The notes under the pieces are model-generated. The model saw nothing but the letters and a program-made list of their open reading frames with translations, had not been told where the DNA came from and made no database searches. Source: an uncultured Alphaproteobacteria bacterium (GTDB taxonomy: Bacteria > Pseudomonadota > Alphaproteobacteria > Geminicoccales > Geminicoccaceae). Taken from it: a DNA stretch of 34,656 nucleotides. Position numbers and translations under genes: made by a program. The stretch is taken from contig CADEGR010000038.1 in the NCBI GenBank assembly GCA_902826935.1, positions 1 through 34,656 on the forward strand, read 5' to 3'. Of the stretch, positions 1 through 8,087 are shown piece after piece (position 1 is the stretch's first letter; every line of letters begins with the position of its first letter).

Positions 1-911
1 CAGCCAGGTACATCGCTATTCAAGTCGACCTGCTTCCATTTCGGGTGATACGGTTCTTCCATCAGTTCGGAAAAATTCTGCGCGAACCGATCCACGAAAT
101 TGACTACCTTGCCGTAGCGCGTGTTGGACTCCTGCCAATTATAGACCGCCATAACCGAAGGCACCGCCACGGTTGCGACTTCCGGGCCGGCCGCGATGAG
201 ATCCGGATAGTCATCGTTCGTAAAGTCAGCAGCTACATAAGGCTTGCCAATAACATCGATCGGGATCGGCAGGAGGTGTAGATTGTCCTCTTTCTTGATG
301 TCGCCCAGCACCTTCATTGGCTTGCCTGACAGGCGCACCCATGCATCGATCTTGCCTTGCTTCAAAGAATCGAGTGCTTTGGAGAAATCTTCGCTAACGA
401 TTTCGACAGGGACCTGAAGTCGGTCGAAGATGATGCTGGCGGTCATGAATGTGCCCGAAGAGTCTGGACCGAAGTTGACCTTCTTGCCGGTCAGATCATT
501 GATCGACTTGATGTCATTGCGGGCCACAATATGTACTTCTTCATTAAGAAGGCGGGTGATGTAGCGGAGATTGTCTTCGATATTTGGATAGATCTTGGTC
601 TTCTTGTAAAATTCCAGGACATCCGACTGCACGATGGCGATGTCAATGCCACGGAGCAACAGTAGGTCTTCGACCGCCCTTACCGATCCCTTGCCAACAA
701 TCGGCAAGACTCGCATGTCGTAGCCATCATCGAGCACCTGAGCCAAGTTGGCGGCAAGCTCGATGTTGGTACCGCCGAAGCTGCCACCCATAACGCCAAC
801 TACACCGTTGTTGACGATATCACGCTGGCCATTGATTTCCGCCGCCTGCGCATCGATGTGGCCGAAGAGCAGCAAGGCTGCGGCAAGCAGCGAAGCGACC
901 GGTCTTAGCAT
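1..911 (-). CDS. TAXI-family TRAP transporter solute-binding protein (C-terminus outside window)
   Basis: Periplasmic binding protein of the TAXI class of TRAP transporters, which deliver carboxylates or other small organic anions to a DctQM-type membrane pair. I translated the reverse strand by hand from the ATG at 909-911: a signal peptide (about residues 1-23, MLRPVASLLAAALLLFGHID then AQAA) is followed by the family pattern of a Gly-rich start (VMGGSFGGTN), IVQSDV, NFGPDSSGTFMTA and a DAWVR segment. About 303 codons are visible; the frame runs off the left edge, so only the C-terminal tail is missing (the family is usually about 320 residues). A GGAGGGG ribosome-binding site lies 8 bases before the ATG. 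Codons and base composition are clearly less GC-rich than the neighbours: 53% GC over three counted 60-base lines. The membrane partner is not in the window. Confidence 0.85.
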   Translation of the reverse strand, partial: MLRPVASLLAAALLLFGHIDAQAAEINGQRDIVNNGVVGVMGGSFGGTNIELAANLAQVLDDGYDMRVLPIVGKGSVRAVEDLLLLRGIDIAIVQSDVLEFYKKTKIYPNIEDNLRYITRLLNEEVHIVARNDIKSINDLTGKKVNFGPDSSGTFMTASIIFDRLQVPVEIVSEDFSKALDSLKQGKIDAWVRLSGKPMKVLGDIKKEDNLHLLPIPIDVIGKPYVAADFTNDDYPDLIAAGPEVATVAVPSVMAVYNWQESNTRYGKVVNFVDRFAQNFSELMEEPYHPKWKQVDLNSDVPG

Positions 912-1185
912 GGCGCGATTCCCCTCCGCACGGGATGTTCAATTATTTGCTGATCTGCCGGTATCGAAAGCATAAGGGGCAAGTCATAGGTCGCTTAGGC
1001 AAGAGCTGCTGGCCGCAAGTGAGCGCGGCGGAGATTGCACGAAACGCGATCAACATGCAACTTTTGAGCGCAGTCAAGCGGCGCAATCAAGGCGGCGGCA
1101 GGGCAAGATGATCGACGAATAAATGTCTTGGGTTGATTGTGTATTTTCTTGTTCTCTTAAGAGGCCAAGACTTTGGTCGGCCGGC
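912..1185. other. Intergenic region, AT-richer, no gene recognised
   Basis: This gap separates the membrane-protein gene from the TAXI gene, both on the reverse strand. It is less GC-rich than the rest of the window. I see no convincing open frame, no U-tailed terminator and no promoter I would defend. Confidence 0.5.
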
Positions 1186-2892
1186 TCAATGCTGCCTGCG
1201 CGCGAGCCCGCTGGGCGTGCGTCCTGGACCCGCGATCGGCGCGCCACGGGGCGCCTGGCCGGCCGCATCCGCGCCGATCCGGCCGATCGCATAGAGATCG
1301 ACCAGCTGGCCATCGACCAGGCGGTCGAGGGGCAGCGACGACGGCGGCGCTCCCTGATCGGCGTACAGGACGAGGAGATAGTCGAATTGCCGCCACCAAT
1401 GATCGAGATTGGCGGGCATGGCCGGCTGGCCCGCCTGGGCCAGCGCCGCTTGCAGCTGGGCGAAGTCGGGCAGGCCGGTCGGCTCGGCCGCCAGCAGATG
1501 GCGAAAGGCCGGCGTCAGGCGCAGCGGCTGCTGGCCCGGGACGGCGTAGAGCGCCGAGACCAGCGCCGACTTCTCGATCACCGCCAGCGCCGCCAGATTG
1601 CCCAGCTGCGGGCCGTTGTAGAAGAAGTAGTGGCGGCGCGGGCCACCGTGCGGCGGCGCCTGCGCGAAGGCGGCCAGCACGCGGCGGCCCGGCTCGATCG
1701 GGGCCACGGCGGCGCGGAGCTCGGCCAGATCCTGCTGCTGGCCGAGCCAGGCCTCGAGCAGCACCGCCTGCCGGACCCCGAACAGCGCCGCCAGGCCCAG
1801 GGCCAGGAGCCAGCCGGCGCGCGCATCGGGCATGCGCAGATCGCTCGCCGCCACCAGCAGCAGCGCTAGCACGGTGACGAAGCGCAGATCGAACAGGCCG
1901 CCGCCCAGCAAGCCCTTCGGCGCCAGCAGGAAGGCCAGTGCCAGCAGTGCCAGCGCCGGCTGCAGCTCGGGCTTGAGCACGAGATAGCCGCGGTGCAGCC
2001 CGAGCACGGCCAGGCCCGCGAGCAGGGCGGCGCTGGCGGCATCGAGCATGGGCGCATGCTGCCCGAGCGGCCCGAGCAGCGCCTTCGCCTTCCACTGCCA
2101 GGCGCCGTAGACGACCTCGGCCGGCTGGTCGCTGCCTGGCGTGGCCCAGAGGAACAGGGCAAGCGGGGGCAGGAAGGGCAAGGCGGCGCGCCAGCCGCCG
2201 CCGGCCACCAGCTGGCGGCCGAAGGCGGGCAGCCAGGCGCGGCCCGGCGCGCGCGCGGCGTGGGCGCGCTGCAGCTCATAGCCCAGGATGATCAGGCCAT
2301 AGGCAGCCAGGGCCACGAGATGGCAAAAGAACAGCAGCAGCGCCAGCGCGGTGCCGAGCGCCAGGGCCTCGCCTGGCTGCCTGGGCCGGAGCCTGACCCA
2401 GGCCGCCACCGCCAGCAGCAGCAGGCCGACGCCGAGCGAGAAATTGACCAGGCCGGCCATCAAGGGCGTGTGCAGCAGGCCGAAGGCCGCCACCAGCGGC
2501 CAGGCGCTCCAGCGGCCGAACAGCGTGCGCTGCAGGCAGGCGACCCCGGCAAGCGTCACTAGCACCACCAGCGCCACGAACAGGCGGGCGGCCAGGGTCA
2601 GCGGCATCAGCTTGGCGAGCGCTGGCACCGCCAGATCGAAGGCGAGGTTAGGGATGACCGCGAAGCCGACCTCATAGTAGCGCGCAAGCAGCGGGTCATG
2701 GTCGATCGCGCCGATGACGAAGGCGCGCGCCAGATGGTTTGGCAGATCCGCCAGCAAAGGCAGCTCGACCAGCGCCAACGGCAGCAGCAAGGCGAGCGCC
2801 ACCGCGCCGTAGGCAGCCGCCAGCCGCCAGCCATGGGCGGCCAGGCCGACGACTTCTGGGGGCAGGGCCAGGCGCGTCGACAGCGTTGTCAT
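1186..2892 (-). CDS. Polytopic inner-membrane protein, GT-C glycosyltransferase-like
   Basis: This 568-residue protein is dominated by hydrophobic helices (about ten, residues 25 to 380), followed by a soluble C-terminal region (about 390-568). The first external loop contains DLPNHLARAF, with an acidic residue and a His soon after the first helix. That layout resembles GT-C fold glycosyltransferases, which use lipid-linked sugar donors and carry an acidic motif in loop 1. This is a resemblance, not a family match. A polar stretch with HYFFYNG and a later WWRQFDYLLVLY segment may form the periplasmic domain. The ATG at 2890-2892 lies about 17 bases from the likely transcription start of the promoter at 2916-2944; a GAAGG abuts the ATG, too close to be a normal ribosome-binding site. 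Neighbours give no functional clue. Alternative: a membrane protein of unknown function. Confidence 0.75.
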   Translation of the reverse strand: MTTLSTRLALPPEVVGLAAHGWRLAAAYGAVALALLLPLALVELPLLADLPNHLARAFVIGAIDHDPLLARYYEVGFAVIPNLAFDLAVPALAKLMPLTLAARLFVALVVLVTLAGVACLQRTLFGRWSAWPLVAAFGLLHTPLMAGLVNFSLGVGLLLLAVAAWVRLRPRQPGEALALGTALALLLFFCHLVALAAYGLIILGYELQRAHAARAPGRAWLPAFGRQLVAGGGWRAALPFLPPLALFLWATPGSDQPAEVVYGAWQWKAKALLGPLGQHAPMLDAASAALLAGLAVLGLHRGYLVLKPELQPALALLALAFLLAPKGLLGGGLFDLRFVTVLALLLVAASDLRMPDARAGWLLALGLAALFGVRQAVLLEAWLGQQQDLAELRAAVAPIEPGRRVLAAFAQAPPHGGPRRHYFFYNGPQLGNLAALAVIEKSALVSALYAVPGQQPLRLTPAFRHLLAAEPTGLPDFAQLQAALAQAGQPAMPANLDHWWRQFDYLLVLYADQGAPPSSLPLDRLVDGQLVDLYAIGRIGADAAGQAPRGAPIAGPGRTPSGLARRQH

Positions 2893-2915
2893 CCTTCTGC
2901 ATTACGCTGCGGCTA

Positions 2916-2944
2916 GTTATAGGAGGCGTCGCAGCAGCTTTGAA
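2916..2944 (-). promoter_or_regulatory. Sigma-70-type promoter for the membrane-protein gene
   Basis: On the reverse strand a -35 hexamer TTCAAA (2939-2944, 4 of 6 to consensus) is followed after 17 bases by a -10 hexamer TATAAC (2916-2921, 5 of 6). The predicted start near 2909 leaves a leader of about 17 bases before the ATG at 2892. This is by eye only. Confidence 0.45.
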
Positions 2945-3174
2945 TAGATTTAACCTTATGAAAAACGATCCTAAGTTGGGTTTGCGATGCTCGCCCATGT
3001 GGCTTGCGGCCGTGCCGGCGATCGCCTACAGGCAGTCGATGGCCCTACCTGGCTATGTCGCGGGCAGGCAAGCTGCGGCCTGACAGGGACGGCCAGCCCG
3101 GCTAGCCTGGCAGCGCTCGGACTGGCCTTGATCTTGCAGTGCAGAACGCGCACGCAAGTTGTTCGGGAATGGGA

Positions 3175-3221
3175 TTAAACCGTGGCGTCACGTGTTCTAT
3201 AACGTAGACGAGCGCGCTCGT
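3175..3221 (+). promoter_or_regulatory. Weak forward promoter candidate with perfect palindrome
   Basis: A TATAAC -10 box (3198-3203) has only a poor -35 (TTAAAC, 3175-3180, 17-base spacing). Five bases after the -10 begins the perfect 14-bp palindrome ACGAGCGCGCTCGT (3208-3221), covering the expected transcription start, where a repressor operator would sit. The orphan gene starts at 3278. The promoter strength is doubtful; the palindrome is exact. Confidence 0.3.
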
Positions 3222-3277
3222 TCGAGGCGCCGGGGACCGGCTCGTTCACAACCTGAAAAGCTCGCTTGGGGGATCGA

Positions 3278-4864
3278 ATGGTTATCGGGGAGACCATGGG
3301 CAGGCCGGCTTGTCGTGCGCCTGCGCCGGATTCTCCAGGTGCATGGGGCGGCGCGCCCGGCGAGGCCCTCCTGGTCGAAGGCCAGCTTGCGGGGCGCGGG
3401 CTGGCAGCGTGGCGCCGCTCCTTGATCCGGGCACCGGCTGAGCGAGCCGCCCGCGAGCAGGCCGCGAGCCTGCTGACCGCGGTGCATCACACCGCCGATG
3501 CCGAGGCAGCACTGGTGGTGCTGCGCCGTCATGCCGACGATCTGGCCTTCTGGTCGACCTTGCTGCTCGAGCTGGGGCCGAGCGGCAGCGCCCGGCTGCT
3601 CGACGAGATCAGCGCCCTGGACGGACCGTCCGACGCCACCGCGCGGGCTTCGGCGCTCGAGCGCAAGCGCGCCCAGGCCACTGCCACAGCACTGCGCCAG
3701 CTGTTTGGGAGCGGCCTGGCTCTGGCCTTTGCCGGCGGCGAGCTGGATGACAAGTTCCAAGGCGCCTTCCTCGATGCGGCCGCCTGGGACGATCTGTTCC
3801 ACATCGTCGCCGACGAGCCCGTGCGGGGCCCGCTGGCCGGCCTGCTTGCCGCCCGGCTGACCGAGCTGGGCGAGGCGCAGGCCAACGGCTTTGCCGAGCT
3901 GCTGGGCAAGATCGACTATGCCGCCGCCATGGCGCGCCTGGCAGCACTGGTTCTGGACGATCCCGCGGCCCGCCAAGCGCTGGCCGGCAGCCACCGGCTG
4001 TTCGGCCGGCCGGTCGAGCATCAGGTGGGCGCGCATGATGGCTGGGTCGCGACGCTGCTGGCCGAGGAGCTGCCGGCGCTCGATCCGGCCGCGCGGCGGG
4101 AGCTGCTGCGCCGGGTGGCGAGCCTGCGCATGATCCATGAGGAATTCCAGCCGCTGCTGCTGCAGCTGCTGATCGAGCCGGAGGTGATGGCCGGGCTGGC
4201 GGCGTTGGCAGCGGTCGACCGCCTGACCCCGAACGGGCCGCGCCAGGGCACCCTCGACGAGGTCCGGCCGACCGCCTTCGGGCTGGAGGCGGGCCGCAAG
4301 CTGATCGACGTCCTGGTGCGGACCAAGGAAGCCTATGCCGAGCTCGAAGCGGCCGCCTGGGCGTTCGCCCAGGAGATGCTCGAGCGCGCGGCAGGGGCCG
4401 GCAGCACGGGCTGCATGGAGCGCTCGGTCGGGCTGTGCGCGGCGCTGCTGTCCCTGATCGGCCAGAGCCGCGTCCGGCTGAGCGGCGACGGCCGGCGGGC
4501 GCGGCTGAGCGCTGGCGAGCGGGCGCTGGCCGAGTTCTTGTTCCTCAGCCGCATGCCGTTGGCTGGTGTGGCGGCGCCGGTGCTGGCACCGGGGGCGCTC
4601 GATCTGGGCCGTTTCATGCGGCGCGAGGTGCATGCGCTGCCGCTTGTCACCTTCGATCCGGTCGAGTTCGAGCACTGGCTGGCGGACCAGACGCCACGGA
4701 CCTTGCTCCTGGAGCTGGCGCGGCTGGTTCTGGAGTGGCGGACGGCCTTGGATGGCTACACTCTGGCGGATCGTCCGTCGGCACCGAGCACCCTCCTCGC
4801 GGGTTGCCTGGCGGCCATCGAGCAGCATTGGCGCCCGGTGCCCAGGCTTGCCTCGACCGGCTAG
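3278..4864 (+). CDS. Uncharacterised alpha-helical protein, 528 residues
   Basis: I do not recognise this protein. It is rich in Ala, Leu, Glu and Arg with no signal peptide or membrane segment, so it is probably cytosolic and largely helical. Recurrent short amphipathic helices (ARLLDEISALDG, AARLTELGEAQ, ELLRRVASLR) give it a repeat-like, solenoid-type look without an exact repeat. No catalytic motif stands out. I chose the ATG at 3278 because GGGGGA lies 4 bases upstream; a TTG at 3266 in the same frame is an alternative. The opposite strand is also open across the whole gene, but its translation is Gln/Arg/Gly-rich and lacks hydrophobic cores, as expected of a GC-rich shadow. The gene stands alone between two reverse-strand genes and has its own upstream region. 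Confidence 0.7.
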   Translation: MVIGETMGRPACRAPAPDSPGAWGGAPGEALLVEGQLAGRGLAAWRRSLIRAPAERAAREQAASLLTAVHHTADAEAALVVLRRHADDLAFWSTLLLELGPSGSARLLDEISALDGPSDATARASALERKRAQATATALRQLFGSGLALAFAGGELDDKFQGAFLDAAAWDDLFHIVADEPVRGPLAGLLAARLTELGEAQANGFAELLGKIDYAAAMARLAALVLDDPAARQALAGSHRLFGRPVEHQVGAHDGWVATLLAEELPALDPAARRELLRRVASLRMIHEEFQPLLLQLLIEPEVMAGLAALAAVDRLTPNGPRQGTLDEVRPTAFGLEAGRKLIDVLVRTKEAYAELEAAAWAFAQEMLERAAGAGSTGCMERSVGLCAALLSLIGQSRVRLSGDGRRARLSAGERALAEFLFLSRMPLAGVAAPVLAPGALDLGRFMRREVHALPLVTFDPVEFEHWLADQTPRTLLLELARLVLEWRTALDGYTLADRPSAPSTLLAGCLAAIEQHWRPVPRLASTG

Positions 4865-4893
4865 CCAAGGATCGCCTGGATGCCTGGCGTTCG

Positions 4894-4924
4894 ATGGGAT
4901 GACGCTTGCGTCAAGCGTGCCCAT
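4894..4924 (+). terminator. Hairpin downstream of the orphan gene
   Basis: A two-part stem pairs ATGGG (4894-4898) with CCCAT (4920-4924) and ACGCTTG (4902-4908) with CAAGCGT (4912-4918), with a CGT loop. It begins 30 bases after the stop codon. No T-run follows, so it is either a processed 3' end or a weak terminator. The rest of 4865-5060 shows nothing I can name. Confidence 0.35.
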
Positions 4925-5060
4925 GCCAATGCAGCACGTTCGTGCGTGGCGCTAGGGCTGCTCCAGCTCGGTCATGGAGGCGGACACGGTCGCTTGGCTG
5001 CCGGGGCCGGCAGCCTACGATCCACCTGATCAGGTCGGCCCAGCGGCCGAGCTGCGCCTT

Positions 5061-5258
5061 TTAGCTGCGATCGTTGTGGATCTGCCAGGGCAGACGCAGC
5101 CGCTGGCGGCCTTGCTCGTCCGAGATCGACGACTGGTCCCAAAAGGCGGTCGGCGCCTCGCCCCGGTTCGGCCCACGCCGGCGTGGCGTGTTCGCCTCGA
5201 CATATTCGACCTCGGCCGTCCGACGACCGGGCCGTATTCTCTCCACCCTTACCTTCAC
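5061..5258 (-). CDS. Possible small basic protein, 65 residues
   Basis: A short reverse-strand frame lies downstream of the GGDEF-EAL gene. Its codons are mostly G/C-ending from about residue 10 on, and the protein (starting VKVRVERIRPGRR and ending LPWQIHNDRS) reads like a real, soluble, basic-then-polar small protein. I chose the GTG at 5256-5258 because GAGG lies 6 bases upstream. An extended frame reaches a TTG at 5360, but the added residues come from AT-rich, non-coding-looking sequence. No family is recognised. It could be a chance frame. Confidence 0.4.
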   Translation of the reverse strand: MKVRVERIRPGRRTAEVEYVEANTPRRRGPNRGEAPTAFWDQSSISDEQGRQRLRLPWQIHNDRS

Positions 5259-5374
5259 GCTAAACCTCGCAGCTGGGTTGACGGCCTCAAAGTAGGCGAC
5301 TTCGATGAGATTCCCAAGACAAAATTCCCTTAGAGGTAGATTTATATGCCAATGATGCAACTATGTCGCGCTAC

Positions 5375-7918
5375 TCAGCTGACCACCGCTGCATAACGCT
5401 GGCGCCGCGCAGAAGTTCGCCGATCAAAGCGAAAATGCCGCTCAAAATCGATCGCCGGCACGGCCTCGCCGATCAGCAGCCCTTGCACCTCGTCGCAACC
5501 TTCATGCCGCAGGAACTCGAGCTGCTCCTCGGTCTCGACGCCTTCCGCGCAAACCCGGACGGCGAGGTCGCGGCTCAGGCCCAGGATGGCGCGGACAATG
5601 GCATCGGCATTGGGCTTGCGGCCGAGGCCGGCGACGAAGCCGCGATCGATCTTGAGCTTGTCGAACTGGAAGCGCAGCAGATAATCCATGCCCGAATAGC
5701 GCTTGCCGAAATCATCCATCACGATGCACAGGCCCATGGCCTTGAGCTGCCGCAGCGTGTCCATCGCTGCCTCGGTATTGCGCAGCAGGACGCCCTCGGT
5801 GATCTCCAGCTCGATCTGCTCTGGCCCGATCCCGGTATCGATCAGGGTCCGCTCCATCAGGCCGACCAGGTCCCGGTACTGGAACTGGACCGGCGAGATG
5901 TTGAGCGCCACCCGGATCTCCGGCCATAGCGCCGCCCGCTGGCAGGCCGAGCGGACCACCCATTCACCCAGCGCCAGGATCAAGCCGGTGGTTTCGGCAA
6001 GGCCAATGAACTCGCCGGGCATGATCAGCTTGCGCTTGGGATGGCGCCAGCGCATCAGCGCCTCGGCGCCGACCACGCTGCCGGTCAGGAGCTCCATCTT
6101 GGGCTGGTAGAACAGCTCGAACTCGTCGCTCTCCAGGGCCTGGCGCAGATCACGCTCGAGCTGCTTGCGATCGCGCAGGAACGAGTCCATGCCGGGCTCG
6201 TAGACCCGATACACGTTGCGGCCTTCATCCTTGGCGCGATAGAGCGCGATGTCCGCCTCCTGAAGCAGGCGGCCGGCCGGCATGTCAGCGTTGTCGGTGG
6301 TTGCCACCCCGACGCTGGCGGTCGCCAGGACCTCGTTGCCATCCAGCGCATGCGGCCGGGAGAGCGCGTCGACCACCCGCCGGGCGAGCTGGATCGCGCC
6401 CTCCGGCTGGGCCGCACCGGTCTGCAGGATCACGAACTCGTCGCCGCCCAGCCGGGCCACGGTGTCGGTCGCGCGCACCTGCGCCTGGAGGCGCTGGGCG
6501 CAGCCCTTGATCAAGAGGTCGCCTGCCGAATGGCCGAGGGTGTCGTTGACATGCTTGAAACGGTCGAGATCGAGGCAGAGCACGCCGATCGCGCCGCCTT
6601 GCCGGCGCATGCGCTCGAGCGCCTCGACCACCTTGGTGCGCCACTGCTCGCGATTCGGCAGGCCGGTCAGGGCGTCATGCAAGGCGAGCTGCCGGATCCG
6701 CCGCTCGGCCGCGATCTCGGCCGTGATGTCGGTCGCCGTGCCGCGCACGCCGAGCAGGCGGCCGCGGTTGTCGAGCATCGGCGCGCCGGCCACGCGCAGC
6801 GTGCGGATCGGGCCATCGGCCGAACGGTATTCGCACAGTGCATCGCGGAACTGCTTGCCTTCCTTCAGGAACTCCACCGGGCCGCCCGGCCGGCCCAGGG
6901 AATCGTCGGCATAGCGCAGGAAGCGGCGCAAGGGCTGGCCCAGCATCGCCTCGCTCGGCCGGCCGGTCGACTGCGTGAACTGGTCCGACAGGTAGGTGAG
7001 CCGGCCCTTGCTGTCGGTTTCCCAGATCCAGTCCGAGCTGGCATTGGCGACATCGCGAAAGCGCGCCTCGTTGGCGGCAATGGTCCGGGTGTTGTGCCGG
7101 ACCTTGTGGATCACCAGGAGGCTGAAGCCGATGAACACCAGGCCGGCCATCGACAGCACTGGCGCCACCGACAAGAGGAAGCGCTGGCCGGGCTTGTGCA
7201 GCTGCCAGACCAGCGCGCCGAGCTTGGTGCCATCCGGTGCTCGCAGCGGCAGGGCGATCTCGCTCTGCGGCGGCGGCTCGATCAGGAGCGACAGGTTCTG
7301 CAGGCTCAAGCCGTCGCCGATCGAGCGCAGCAGATCGTCGGTGAGCCGCTGGGCCACGACCATGATCATGCGCCGGCCACGCGGCAGCGCCACCTGGCTC
7401 TTGGGGTCCAGCGACACCGCGCAGACCGCGACCAGCCCGACCCCGCCATCGAGCTTGAGGAAGCCCATGGTCGGCTGCGGCTCCTGCCAGGGCGCCCACT
7501 GGGCCTGCTCGATCAGCAGGTCGAGCCCTTGCGCCAGATGCTGCTCGACCTTGTGGCCGACCGGCTCGCCATCAAGCTGGGCGTAGAGCGTGCGCCCGCT
7601 CCGGTCGATCACGAAGGCCATGTCGTAGCCTTGCTGCTCGAACAGGAAGCGGCGGATGTTGGATTGCGCCCAGCTCGGCGTGAAGCGCAGGTCCAGATTG
7701 CGGACTGCCTCGCTCGACCAGGCGAACTCCTTGGCGGCCCGGCCGATCTGGCGCAGCCGGTCGCGCATGGCGAAGTCGGCCGCTTCCAGCGACTGCTGGA
7801 TCGCGACCTCGTCCTGCTGCCGGGCGCTGTACCACACCGAGCCGCCGACCAGGGTCAGCGAGAACCCGACCAACGCCACGATCGGAAGCAGGATTCGATC
7901 GTTGATCGGTAGCCGCAA
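5375..7918 (-). CDS. Membrane CHASE4-PAS-GGDEF-EAL cyclic-di-GMP protein
   Basis: This 847-residue sensor makes or degrades the second messenger c-di-GMP. In order: membrane helix (8-30), periplasmic CHASE4-like sensor (about 35-230), second helix (about 250-270), PAS (about 282-405), GGDEF (about 410-575) and EAL (about 590-835). The cyclase site is intact (ARLGGDEF, GGDEF at 491-495) with an RxxD product-inhibition site (RATD, 482-485). The phosphodiesterase keeps EAL (619-621), the Asn of LNISPVQF, the Glu of LEITEG, DD (735-736), the Lys of KLKIDRGF, AEGVE and the Gln of VQG. The loop-6 motif normally written DFGTGYSS reads DFGKRYSG, and the terminal QGYLF-type motif is QGLLIG, so phosphodiesterase activity is uncertain. 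The start is a TTG at 7916-7918 with AGGAG about 9 bases upstream; no in-frame ATG fits better. Confidence 0.93.
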   Translation of the reverse strand: MRLPINDRILLPIVALVGFSLTLVGGSVWYSARQQDEVAIQQSLEAADFAMRDRLRQIGRAAKEFAWSSEAVRNLDLRFTPSWAQSNIRRFLFEQQGYDMAFVIDRSGRTLYAQLDGEPVGHKVEQHLAQGLDLLIEQAQWAPWQEPQPTMGFLKLDGGVGLVAVCAVSLDPKSQVALPRGRRMIMVVAQRLTDDLLRSIGDGLSLQNLSLLIEPPPQSEIALPLRAPDGTKLGALVWQLHKPGQRFLLSVAPVLSMAGLVFIGFSLLVIHKVRHNTRTIAANEARFRDVANASSDWIWETDSKGRLTYLSDQFTQSTGRPSEAMLGQPLRRFLRYADDSLGRPGGPVEFLKEGKQFRDALCEYRSADGPIRTLRVAGAPMLDNRGRLLGVRGTATDITAEIAAERRIRQLALHDALTGLPNREQWRTKVVEALERMRRQGGAIGVLCLDLDRFKHVNDTLGHSAGDLLIKGCAQRLQAQVRATDTVARLGGDEFVILQTGAAQPEGAIQLARRVVDALSRPHALDGNEVLATASVGVATTDNADMPAGRLLQEADIALYRAKDEGRNVYRVYEPGMDSFLRDRKQLERDLRQALESDEFELFYQPKMELLTGSVVGAEALMRWRHPKRKLIMPGEFIGLAETTGLILALGEWVVRSACQRAALWPEIRVALNISPVQFQYRDLVGLMERTLIDTGIGPEQIELEITEGVLLRNTEAAMDTLRQLKAMGLCIVMDDFGKRYSGMDYLLRFQFDKLKIDRGFVAGLGRKPNADAIVRAILGLSRDLAVRVCAEGVETEEQLEFLRHEGCDEVQGLLIGEAVPAIDFERHFRFDRRTSARRQRYAAVVS

Positions 7919-8058
7919 TGCGTGAAGCTCCTAGCTTGACGAGCCTAATCGCTATAATGGCGGCGCAGCAAAGTACAGAGAAACTTAAAGTTTGAGGGAT
8001 AATCTACTTTCAATTGAACAGTCACTCAGCTGCGGAACATTGGGTCGGCAAGGCCTGC
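7919..8058. other. AT-rich upstream region of the GGDEF-EAL gene
   Basis: This region lies between cobT and the GGDEF-EAL gene and contains the perfect interrupted palindrome AAACTTAAAGTTT (7981-7993), about 65 bases upstream of the TTG start. The AT-rich stretch 7945-8025 probably holds the promoter, but I cannot identify a convincing -35/-10 pair. Confidence 0.35.
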
Positions 8059-8083
8059 GCGGCCAGGGCGCTGGCCTGGCCGC
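8059..8083 (-). terminator. GC hairpin after cobT
   Basis: A perfect 9-bp stem, GCGGCCAGG (8059-8067) with CCTGGCCGC (8075-8083), and a 7-base loop begin 4 bases after the cobT stop codon. No T-run follows on the reverse strand, so termination may need Rho, or the hairpin may only protect the mRNA end. Confidence 0.45.
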
Positions 8084-8087
8084 CCGG

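Larger units (their letters stand above)
2893..3277. other. Divergent 385-bp intergenic region
   Basis: This gap lies between the divergent membrane-protein gene and the 528-residue orphan gene. Its left part (about 2905-2970) is AT-rich and holds the reverse-strand promoter. Its right part holds a weaker forward promoter candidate and a 14-bp palindrome. Short frames inside it, for example from an ATG at 2959, have no ribosome-binding site and I do not call them. Confidence 0.5.

Noticed and set aside
2959-3083. 41-codon forward frame in the divergent intergenic region
   Set aside because: No ribosome-binding site at a workable distance and no coding bias.
3197-4924. Long reverse-strand open frame (575 codons) opposite the orphan gene
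   Set aside because: Its translation is Gln/Arg/Gly-rich with no hydrophobic core or start signal; the forward frame has a ribosome-binding site and normal composition.
6041-7912. Long forward frame opposite the GGDEF-EAL gene
   Set aside because: Antisense to a clear multidomain gene; the openness is explained by high GC at third positions.
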